NCBI GenBank assembly: GCA_946803715.1
Contig: CAMPET010000064.1
Location: forward strand, 307,740-318,403
Direction: 5' to 3'
DNA from: Beroe ovata
Lineage: Eukaryota > Ctenophora > Nuda > Beroida > Beroidae
Length of the DNA stretch: 10,664 nt
Shown here: one piece after another, positions 1 through 6,947 of the stretch
How positions within the stretch are numbered: the stretch's first letter is position 1
How the letters are laid out: each line of letters opens with the position of its first letter
Notes under the pieces: generated by a model
Database searches by the model: none
What the model was told of the DNA's origin: nothing
Seen by the model: only the letters and a program-made list of their open reading frames with translations
Program-made: the position numbers and the translations under genes

Positions 1-52
1 ACCCGCACACAGACACTCGCACACACACACACACACACCTACACACACACCC
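1..52. repeat. CA-rich microsatellite inside BZW intron 3
   Basis: An almost pure CA dinucleotide tract, interrupted at a few positions. It lies directly downstream (on the minus strand) of the donor site that closes BZW coding exon 3, so it is the TG-rich beginning of the third intron of that gene. Confidence 0.9.
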
Positions 53-64
53 ACAATGACTCAC

Positions 65-675
65 GTCAGTTCGCACGTTGTCCTCTATGGCACCGCCTGG
101 AGCTATGATTCCACCGATAAACAGGACGTCCAGCAGCACCTCGCCATACCTGTAACCATGGGTTACCAGGGGTAACTATAGAGCCTGGTAGTCAGGGGTA
201 ACCAGGGGATACAGGGCCTGGTTGTATGGAGTAACCAGGGGATACAGGGTCTGGTTGTCAGGGTTAACCAGAGGATACAGGGTCTGGTAGTCAGGAAAAA
301 CGGACCTTTTGACGTCAAGTTTTCCGGTCGCGGTGTCACAGAGATATTTGAGAATGAGATCGTGGCTGTTTCCTACATCTTCAAGAGCTGCTATTATAGC
401 GTCTCGGAATACGTGTGGTTCGTACCGCTCCTTTTCGTCTGAAAACAGTGATCAACGATTCAATTTCACGTGATACTATCACATGACGTTCAACTGTTAT
501 TTAGTCACTTGATTGACGTATGACTGCCGCTCGATCGAAATATAACTGTCACGTGACTAACGCTTCACTATAACGTGGCACTCCATCGTCACGTGATATT
601 TCGCTGTGTCTTACCTCGTTTGCGTGTTTTATTCCGTGTTCCACTTAACGTAGGCTTCAGGGCTTTTCCAGACAT
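65..675 (-). CDS. BZW1/BZW2: BZW1/BZW2 (eIF5-mimic protein, 5MP), N-terminal three exons, partial
   Basis: This is a basic leucine zipper and W2 domain protein (eIF5-mimic protein). The family is cytosolic and competes with eIF5 for eIF2/eIF3 during start-codon selection. Coding exons on the minus strand are 675-615, 438-306 and 149-65, with intron phases 1, 2 and 0; the 279 coding bases give 93 residues. Exon 1 encodes KPTLSGTRNKTRKR, exon 2 opens with DEKERYEP, and exon 3 carries YGEVLLDVLFIGG and IAPGG. These match, in order, the family N-terminus (KPTLSGxRxKTRKRDEKERF, then YAETLFDIL and LAPGG). The ATG at 675-673 is the first in-frame one after an upstream stop, and the resulting leader length fits the family. 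Its Kozak context is weak (T at -3). The exon 2 donor (GTCCGT) departs from consensus. Most of the HEAT-like and W2 parts lie beyond the left edge. Whether it is BZW1 or BZW2 cannot be decided. Confidence 0.9.
152..166. repeat. Perfect short inverted repeat at a BZW 3' splice site
   Basis: GTAACC-ATG-GGTTAC is a perfect 6-bp inverted repeat with a 3-nt spacer. It overlaps the last bases of intron 2, one base upstream of the acceptor AG (151-150 on the minus strand). A stem-loop here in the pre-mRNA would sit on the acceptor region; whether it has any effect is unknown. Confidence 0.6.
160..296. repeat. 33-bp minisatellite filling BZW intron 2
   Basis: About four imperfect copies of a unit containing AACCAGGGGATACAGGGTCT. 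The AACCAG core recurs at 200, 233 and 266 (period 33), with a diverged first copy at about 164 (spacing 36). The array occupies nearly all of the 156-bp intron between BZW exons 2 and 3 (150-305), ending about 10 bases from each splice site. Confidence 0.85.
466..596. promoter_or_regulatory. Cluster of three TCACGTGA E-box palindromes in BZW intron 1
   Basis: Perfect TCACGTGA octamers occur at 466-473, 549-556 and 589-596, and the middle one extends to GTCACGTGAC (548-557). A related TCACATGA is at 479-486. CACGTG is the binding core of bHLH-zip factors (USF, MYC/MAX, MITF/TFE), and GTCACGTGAC equals the published CLEAR consensus for TFEB-type factors. All lie in the first intron, within 210 bp of the BZW start codon. 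Density and position suggest a regulatory role; this is inference. Confidence 0.5.
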
Positions 676-699
676 ACAACGAGTATTGGACCGCTAAAT

Positions 700-781
700 C
701 AATGAGTTTCACCGTTACTATGCTCTCACAGAGTTATAATCATTGAGTTTCATCGTTACTATGCTCTCACAGAGTTATAAT
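700..781. repeat. Tandem duplication of a 41-bp unit upstream of BZW
   Basis: Two copies, 700-740 and 741-781, differ at only two or three positions and share GTTACTATGCTCTCACAGAG. They lie 25 bases upstream of the BZW start codon on the minus strand, so they fall in its 5' UTR or core promoter, and they abut the 36-bp array that follows. Confidence 0.85.
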
Positions 782-950
782 CATTGAGTTGCAGTGAGTT
801 ACAGTGAGTTACACTATCAATGAGCTACAGTGTGTTACAGTGAGTTACAATATCAATGAGCAACAGTGCGTTACAGTGAGTAACACAATCAATGAGCTAC
901 AGTGTGTTACAGTGAGTTACACTATCAGTGAGTTACAGTGAGTTACACTA
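781..950. repeat. 36-bp tandem array in the BZW upstream region
   Basis: Units begin at 781, 817, 853, 889 and 925 with an exact 36-bp period; the last is short (26 bp). The unit is built from the submotif GTGAGTTACA repeated two or three times, which suggests an older 10-12 bp repeat amplified as a higher-order 36-mer. It lies 106-275 bp upstream of the BZW ATG. Confidence 0.9.
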
Positions 951-1122
951 CTACTGGTGATGGGTAACAAACACCATGTGATATTGTGGTGCGATTTTCG
1001 ACATTACACAAGTTGTAAATCAGAATGAGATACTATGAGGGGGCAGGACTGCTATAGGTCGGGGGACTGTAGGGGACTCTGATGAAATCACGGGAAGGGA
1101 ATATGAAGCTATGGGGTCCTGA

Positions 1123-1300
1123 ATTATCTGTGTGCTGAACTGTGGTAAACAATGCTTCCGACCACGAGTCATTGTACTATCCTACATCAGCGTAGCTCCC
1201 AACCTGCAGTCCTGCTTTGCTGCCGCCGACCTACAGTCACCCGACCTACAGTTCTCTGACCTCTCCCCAATAATGGCCACCGCTGGTGGTGTTACTATGA
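1123..1300 (+). CDS. Possible plus-strand exon ending at a consensus donor (unrecognised)
   Basis: A stop-free frame runs from just after a TGA (1120-1122) to 1300, where it meets GTAAGT, a near-ideal 5' splice site. The only in-frame ATG is at 1273-1275 (A at -3), giving a first-exon peptide MATAGGVTM with a phase 1 end. If the whole stretch is coding, it contains a short periodic segment (ADLQS, PDLQF, SDLSP), reflecting a direct repeat of CGACCTACAGT near 1228 and 1242. No protein family is recognised and no convincing second exon was found downstream. A gene starting here would be divergent from BZW across about 0.6 kb. It could equally be non-coding DNA with a chance donor. Confidence 0.25.
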
Positions 1301-1834
1301 GTAAGTAGTGGAATGTGAGTTTGTGGGTGTGTAATGTGTATGTCTGACGTCTGTGTGTGATGTATGATGTGAATTTCACTGCCAATTACATTGAAATAAG
1401 CAGAAAGTCTAAACTGCCAAATGTGACAAGCTGACAGCATTGACAATGTTATCAACATGATGGCAGTGTGTTAACAGAATGAGTAAACTGTGTAATGAGT
1501 GTATTGTGTATAATCAGGAAGGCAACTGTCAGGAAGTAGGAACTCAGCAAAGGATTCGGTAACAAATCATGGGATTACATCAGCGGAAATATAGAGAGCT
1601 ACAGACGATTCTTCTTATCTCACAAAAATCTCTTCTCAATAGCTATAAATCAGAGTTTATAATAATAACAACAGAAATCAATAATACAAATGCCCATCAC
1701 AATCAAATAAAAACAGTGAGCGACCACGCGCAGTTCTTGATAACCCGTTTATAACAAGCCTCCAACCCAATTATAATAAGTGTCCCACGAATTCTAACCT
1801 AGAGTGATATACGACAGCATTAATGTCAGCTGAC
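1301..1834. other. Intergenic, no recognisable gene
   Basis: TG-rich at the left, then AT-rich sequence. A 61-codon plus-strand frame starting at 1569 has low-complexity composition and no family resemblance. No RNA gene or repeat element was recognised here. Confidence 0.6.
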
Positions 1835-1965
1835 AGGGGCTGTCCACGAATAATGCGCATGCACAAAGTTAACCCATTCTTCTACAATTTCAGCATACAC
1901 CACCCTTTCGAATATGAACCCACCTTCCTTCTACCTTGTTAGCTGTTTATCGTGGACAGCCCCCT
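1835..1965. mobile_element. MITE-like element with 18-19 bp terminal inverted repeats
   Basis: AGGGGCTGTCCACGAATAA (1835-1853) is mirrored by the complement of 1947-1965, with one inserted base and otherwise perfect match. The 131-bp span, terminal GGGGCTGTCCACG arms and lack of coding capacity are typical of a non-autonomous DNA transposon. No clear target-site duplication is visible, so the superfamily cannot be assigned. The right arm recurs alone at 2176-2194 as part of the larger duplication described next. Confidence 0.55.
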
Positions 1966-2105
1966 CATAATATGTGTCTCACATAATGATACGCTTCCTG
2001 CTTTTACGAAAAGCATCCAATGTTAATAAAAATTGTTCACACTATTTCCCGCAGCATTTGTTTCATCTCCCAGAGGAAGTGGGGCATATATAATATAGTA
2101 GAGGA
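1887..2105. repeat. Copy 1 of a 219-bp near-identical direct duplication
   Basis: Positions 1887-2105 repeat at 2116-2334 (offset 229) with only about four substitutions, for example TTTCGAAT versus TTTTGAAT and CAGAGGAAG versus CAGTGGAAG. Copy 1 contains the interior and right arm of the terminal-inverted-repeat element. It contains AATAAA near 2024. Confidence 0.9.
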
Positions 2106-2115
2106 ACGGGGGGAN

Positions 2116-2334
2116 ATTTCAGCATACACCACCCTTTTGAATATGAACCCACCTTCCTTCTACCTTGTTAGCTGTTTATCGTGGACAGCCCCCTCATAAT
2201 ATGTGTCTCACATAATGATACGCTTCCTGCTTTTACGAAAAGCATCCAATGTTAATAAAAATTGTTCACACTATTTCCCGCAGCATTTGTTTCATCTCCC
2301 AGTGGAAGTGGGGCATTTATAATCTAGTAGAGGA
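2116..2334. repeat. Copy 2 of the 219-bp direct duplication, starting right after an N
   Basis: It begins one base after the ambiguous base at 2115 and lacks the left inverted-repeat arm present in copy 1. It runs on into the G-rich tract, whereas copy 1 stops in a short G run just before the N. This is what two overlapping allelic contigs joined with an N would look like; a real tandem duplication is the alternative. Confidence 0.9.
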
Positions 2335-2455
2335 GGGAAAGAGGAGGGGAGAGGGGGAGTCCCCCTCTCCCCCTCCCTCTGGGGGAGGGCGGGGAAGGGG
2401 TAGAGGGGGAGGGCGGGGAAGGGGTAGAGGGGGAGAGGGGATAGGGGATACTAGA
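2335..2455. repeat. G-rich low-complexity tract with a 24-bp repeat and a hairpin
   Basis: A purine tract dominated by G runs. A 24-bp unit containing AGGGCGGGGAAGGGGTAGAG is repeated in tandem from 2386 and 2410. A 13-bp inverted repeat (GGGGAGAGGGGGA at 2346-2358 against 2360-2372) forms a near-perfect palindrome. Many runs of four or five G make the plus strand a candidate for G-quadruplexes. It lies about 180-300 bp past the USP22 stop codon and may be part of its 3' flank. Confidence 0.8.
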
Positions 2456-2637
2456 GGGCAGTAGTGTCAGGGCATTACCTGTGGATGATCGTGCGATAAA
2501 CAGTTAAAGACCAGGAGCTAGCATCATTACCGTATTTTTACATCATTAAACTAGGTATTCTCCTGCAATCATTGGTTGACAAAACTCCCACCATCAGTTA
2601 AATATAAGTGACTCATAGAGACATGCTGGAACACTTG
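2456..2637 (-). other. Probable 3' UTR and flank of USP22
   Basis: Sequence immediately downstream (minus strand) of the USP22 stop codon. No canonical AATAAA or ATTAAA is visible on the minus strand here, so the polyadenylation site could not be placed. Confidence 0.4.
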
Positions 2638-5274
2638 TCAGGAATATTCAATGACTTTCTTGTGGTAAAACAACATGTACGCTTCGCTGTTCTGTACTGT
2701 TTCTTTAGAAACCCTGCAAAGAATGATACATAGTTCACCGCGTTTAGAACAACTGAGGGAAAACTCGTTTGAACAACGCTGCAGGTAAAAACCAGGACGT
2801 GAGGTTGCTGTGAGAGGTTGCTATAGCAACTCACTTTGTAAGGAAAGTGTCATCACATCTGAACCACTGTTCACCGGCGTGTAGCACATAATTCAGGTAG
2901 TGGCCAGAGTCAGTGTTCCCAATGTGGTTCACAACGGAGAACAGCCGATACGACCCCACAACCTCAGTGACCTGGCGACAACATCATCAGCGGGCAGTAT
3001 TCAGGGGGGGTAAGGGGGAGAGAGGTGTAATGAAGGGGAGAGAGGCGTAATGAAGGGGAGAGAGGTGTAATGAAGGGGAGTGAGGTGTAATTAGGAGAGG
3101 ACTAGTGGGAAGTAGGGGGGGCTGTAGAAAGTACCTTGCCACCGCCAGGTTTATTGATAGAGCTCGTCAAGTAGGGGGAGAGATCGAGGTCGAAGGGAAA
3201 CTCCAGGGTATTTGCGAGTTTCCGCGCTTTCTTGGAGTGTCTAAATCTCTTCACATGAATGCACACTACTACTGGAATCTGTTTGAGTGAGAGCTGTTTG
3301 GTTCCCTCCTGCGCAATACCACACACCCCGCATCTGAGAGAAGGGAGGATTAACACACATTGAGCAGGGGGATTAAAACACAAGAAGAGAGAGAGAGTGA
3401 CAGAGGGGGGGAGGGGCTAATATCGAGTAACAGGTTGACTCACTTGATCTTGGCCTCAGATCCGAGTCTCTCTGGTCGAGTGAAGCGGTCCAGACATTCT
3501 TCCAGACTGACAGGAGGCTCCTCATCGCTCGGTTCACTGTCCACACTGACACTGCTGCACACACTCGCACTGTCGGACACCTTGTCTGCCAAGTCACGCT
3601 GAGAGAAGCGGATACTGGTAAACTAGATGTCGCGTGTGTCACATGTGACAAATACCACTTCATTAGGGAGGCCTGATAGGATCAAAATTCGATCGACGTC
3701 CAAAAACTAAGGTAAGAAGATGCTATGGATAAAACTTGTTACCGGCATGAGATCGAGGGAGATGTCCCAGAACGGTTCCACAGTGGCAGATATATTGTTA
3801 CACTTGTGACAGATGACATCCGACTGGAGCGACCCAGTGAATATTTGGTGGATAGCACAAGAGCACGGGATAGAGTTGTGTTGTACACCGTTCCTCACTC
3901 CGTGACACGCGAGCACTTGCTTTATGAGGTGCTGGTGCAGTAAATCTAGAGAGGAGGATGGGGGATATGATATCATGATAATATTAGGTATAAGGGGGAG
4001 GGGGGGTAGAATAATATCATAACAAGAGGGGGAGAGGACTCAGTTGGCAGCTGTTTCGGCGGCATGTTCTATGAGCATACCGAGATAAGTGATGAAGAAT
4101 TCGTGGGCGTCCTGCTGATCATATCCAGCCAGGACTCTGGCTTGAGTCCAAACTAAGTGCAACATCTTGTGCGGTGAAATAGGACTTCTCTTGCCTGATA
4201 ACATTTCCTAGTGGGAGACGAATTGCAGGTGTCAGGGGGGTGTATTTAACAGGAGATTCAGACAGGATAACACACACAGCCCCGAATTACCTGGAATAAC
4301 CATACCATTTCACAGGCGAGACACTGTTTCCTCTCCTCGCCGTCACAATGGTGTTGTTCTGGCGACAAACAGGAAATTAAAATGAGTAACTTGAACTCAG
4401 GGCACAAGGTGCAAGTTTCTATTGCTGATGGATTCAGAATCTTGCTGTCTCCCTACATCAGTGCACTTACCAGAGAGGAAGTACTCTCTGAGGACTGGGG
4501 TGTGGAGAAGACTCTGCAGTACGCAGCTCATGAAGCACGTGCTACCAAGATTAGTCAGCCCTCTCAGTCCGATAGTAGTCCCTGACTTTATCCTACGTCT
4601 CTTTGCACTGGGATGTGAAATAGTACTCAGTATAATGCATGAGTTCCACGTAAGTGCCTGTAATCAGCTATAATATACCTCCTTGCCAAGAGATTGATGT
4701 CCTCAATAGGAGGTTCCCACTCGTGAAAAGCAGCGGAAACTGCACCTTGCTTCTCAGAATTAAGCCACAGTCTCACTGCTTCGAGCTCCTCATTGTACAC
4801 AAATGTGTCACACTTAAGGCACCACACATGACCTGCAATATAACAGTAGAAATTGTTGCATTATGGTCACAACTTCAATACAATCTGGACTAAACAGGGT
4901 GTAATTCATACATACCATTGCAAAGGTCCATATAAACTTTATGGCCTGTTGATGCTGTGTGAGAATGAATATGACTATTTGAAATGGAATGACAACCAAG
5001 ATATCCACATTCCAAGCAAATAAAGGTCCAAGCACTGGTTTCATCACATTTTTCACATCTCTTCAATTTACCTAGTGAATATTAATATTGGAATGATATT
5101 TTCATTTTATAACACCTGTTTAGTACCCATTATAAAATCTCAATGACAGTACTTACTGCGCAGTAAGAACTCTTTAGAAGATCGCCCAAGGATGAAACAA
5201 CTCAAAAGAAGTTTGTATTTCTCTGAAGTACATGTATTCATTATATGGGGGCAATCTTCATGATTCTTGCTCAT
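2638..5274 (-). CDS. USP22: USP22/Ubp8-type ubiquitin hydrolase (SAGA deubiquitinase), complete, 11 exons
   Basis: The catalytic subunit of the SAGA deubiquitinating module, a nuclear cysteine protease that removes ubiquitin from histone H2B. Exons (minus strand): 5274-5157, 5071-4916, 4832-4679, 4607-4471, 4358-4291, 4207-4081, 3945-3743, 3598-3444, 3333-3135, 2971-2835, 2713-2638. All junctions are GT-AG, all phases agree, and 1530 bases give 509 residues (human 525). Residues 8-105 form the N-terminal ZnF-UBP ([33 protein letters not shown]). The peptidase domain starts at [16 protein letters not shown] with catalytic Cys167, continues through [16 protein letters not shown]-like [12 protein letters not shown] and [10 protein letters not shown], and has zinc ligands C299/C302 and C374/C377. 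It ends with SGHY (His463), WFRCDD (Asp479) and MLFYHKK. The ATG at 5274 follows a good acceptor (TCTTATCTTGTCAG), implying a 5' UTR intron; a further upstream coding exon is possible. Residue 165 is Ser where many relatives have Asn. Confidence 0.95.
3021..3092. repeat. 20-bp tandem repeat in USP22 intron 9
   Basis: AGAGGTGTAATGAAGGGGAG is repeated at 3021, 3041 and 3061 with a partial fourth copy from 3081; single-base differences separate the copies. The array lies within the 163-bp intron 2972-3134, the largest in the coding part of the gene. Confidence 0.9.
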
Positions 5275-5278
5275 ACCT

Positions 5279-6020
5279 CTGACAAGATAAGAGAATAAAA
5301 CAGTTTCAGAGTCACCAACGAGTACAATGAACAATTGACTGTTCCAGTACTCAAATGGGATCTATTTGGGAAAGTACAGGGATATTGGCTATTCTGATCT
5401 ATTTGAATTTTATCTTGATGTAATACAGTCTCAAAAGATTCTCTCTTTTTTGTAATATCTCTGTTCATGAAGTTATGTGATTACTGATTAGGCTTCATAT
5501 CTAGTGCAAAAATATGTAGCATCAACTGTAGCATGTTGACAGGAATTGAACAAGAAATGTTAACAAGGAATTGAACCATGCTAGTAACCAAATTTCATAA
5601 TAATTAGAATGGACTTCTCATCTATCCCAAATGGCAAATCTGTAACATAAATTGAGAGCATATAGATTCATAAGAAGATAATAGATAGGTGAAATAATAC
5701 TGTATAAAGCAATCGTGTTCCCATGCTGCATGAACCAAATACTCTGAGTAAATAAGGAGTGCACAAAATGTACAAGCAATCTGGATCATCAAATTGATTA
5801 ACAGAAAACGTAGCTAAAACTATAATGACATGGGCATATTGAGAGTGAGCATTTTTTAAAATTGTATAATTTGTTTTTTTTGAATTAAATACAACACTGC
5901 AGCACAATTTTCATTAGGCGGAACTAATATAATTGAGCATGAAATTTGAATTAGTGCCGTCTACAAAAATAATTGGTAGTGCGTTGTCAATCGATGATAG
6001 ACCCTGTCAAGAATTTTATT
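5279..6020. other. AT-rich upstream region of USP22, no gene recognised
   Basis: The minus-strand bases at 5281-5300 form a pyrimidine-rich acceptor (AG at 5280-5279) just ahead of the USP22 ATG, so a non-coding first exon and promoter should lie somewhere to the right. No convincing donor or core promoter was identified. The open frames here (for example minus 5907-5668) have AT-rich, low-complexity translations. Confidence 0.5.
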
Positions 6021-6023
6021 AAC

Positions 6024-6044
6024 GCAAGCCACTTTGCGGCTTGC
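6024..6044. repeat. Short hairpin at the left border of the CpG-rich block
   Basis: GCAAGCC (6024-6030) and GGCTTGC (6038-6044) form a perfect 7-bp stem around a 7-nt loop. It marks the point where the AT-rich flank changes to GC-rich, CpG-dense sequence. Confidence 0.6.
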
Positions 6045-6109
6045 ATCAGCGGTCTAGTTTCGCCAAACAACTAATGCGCGACGTTCCGGCAGAATTCAGC
6101 TACGCCGCG

Positions 6110-6177
6110 TTGCCGGATGTTATCTGTCCACTGTTTCTTGCGCGCAAAAAACAGTGGACAGCTATAACATCCGGCAA
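6110..6177. repeat. 68-nt near-perfect palindrome (cruciform-capable hairpin)
   Basis: TTGCCGGATGTTAT (6110-6123) pairs with 6164-6177, then CTGTCCACTGTTT (6124-6136) pairs with 6149-6161, with a 2-nt bulge (6162-6163). The centre TTGCGCGCAA (6138-6147) is itself a perfect palindrome. That gives 32 bp of pairing with one bulge and one mismatch, far beyond chance. It may be one end or the core of a foldback transposon. Confidence 0.9.
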
Positions 6178-6190
6178 TTACCGCCGCGCG

Positions 6191-6539
6191 TTGAAGGATT
6201 TCATCCCACCCTTGCTGGCGGGATGAAAATCGCGCGCGCGCGCACCGACGGTAGGGTAAAATCCTACAAGTTGCCCATCAATCGTGCAGAAATCATTAAT
6301 GATTGCATTGCTGTGCACACGTTGCGCGCCCCTGTTCTACTCAGTGAACTGAAAAGCGCGCGCGGAGTATTTGGGTCACGCAGCGCGGGAACATTGCATT
6401 GCCTGTCTACTGTCTGTGTCTTGTAGGATTTCACCCTACCCTTGTACGGTGTTCCTCAAGGTCCCTTATTCAGTACACATTATATACTATTCANCCAGGG
6501 ATAAAATCCCGCCAGCAAGGGTAGGGTGGAATCCTACAA
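6191..6539. mobile_element. Foldback or MITE-like element with 42-bp inverted arms
   Basis: The left arm (6191-6231) and the complement of the right arm (6498-6539) share GGAT(T)Y CAYCC, then ACCCTTGCTGGCGGGAT, followed by a second AT-rich semi-palindrome. A second nested inverted pair lies inside: 6250-6271 against 6419-6441, about 21 of 22 positions. The interior is CpG-dense with CGCGCG runs and has no believable coding frame. An ambiguous base is at 6494. Flanking target-site duplications are not obvious. The superfamily is unknown. Confidence 0.65.
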
Positions 6540-6540
6540 T

Positions 6541-6947
6541 CAGAGGGTGGAGGGCCTAGCATCGCCAAGCAAAAAATCAAAGCTAATCGCTGCATCGTGT
6601 ATATGTATATCTCCGTTGATTTCAAACATTATACAATTTTGTGCTGTAAACATGTGTTATTTTGTGCAGTCAGCGTGTTGCCCAACTACACCTTAGATTA
6701 CAGCAAAATAAACAAAACTGACACGGCATGATTAAAAGTGTAGTCAAGACTTATTTGGGGTACTAACAACATTCACTAAAGTGTAAATCACAATAAAATT
6801 CGAACACCATCAATAATCAATCGCCAGTTTTCCAGGTATTTGAATGGTACCTCCACCGGTCAACTTACACACTGAATCCTGTTAGGGGGAAACGGGAGCA
6901 CATTTTATCAATTGAGCTCCCAAACAATCTTTCAACAAGAAGGGTTA
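6541..6947. other. 3' flank of the FKBP8-like gene, otherwise empty
   Basis: AT-rich sequence downstream (minus strand) of the stop codon at 6950-6948. It is expected to hold the 3' UTR, but no canonical polyadenylation hexamer is visible on that strand. No gene or repeat was recognised. Confidence 0.5.

Noticed and set aside
781-950. 36-bp direct repeats with exact period, superficially CRISPR-like
   Set aside because: Units are contiguous with no unique spacers between them, the host is an animal and no cas genes are present; it is a minisatellite.
1883-1970. Possible second exon of the plus-strand gene after TTCTACAATTTCAG
   Set aside because: It would add only about 26 codons with no recognisable sequence and lies inside the inverted-repeat element; the evidence is too weak.
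2249-2464. 71-codon plus-strand frame rich in Gly and Arg
   Set aside because: The Gly/Arg content is a direct translation of the G-rich low-complexity tract; its start is in the duplicated non-coding segment.
4039-4080. Extension of the USP22 exon past 4081 to an in-frame stop ([13 protein letters not shown])
   Set aside because: Using the GTATGC donor at 4080 joins in phase to the next exon as YLDLLHQHL, which matches USP22; reading through would truncate the protein.
4382-4673. Two overlapping plus-strand frames
   Set aside because: They are antisense shadows of the USP22 exon carrying the catalytic Cys.
5668-5907. 79-codon minus-strand frame
   Set aside because: AT-rich, no motif, no flanking splice signals, no family resemblance.
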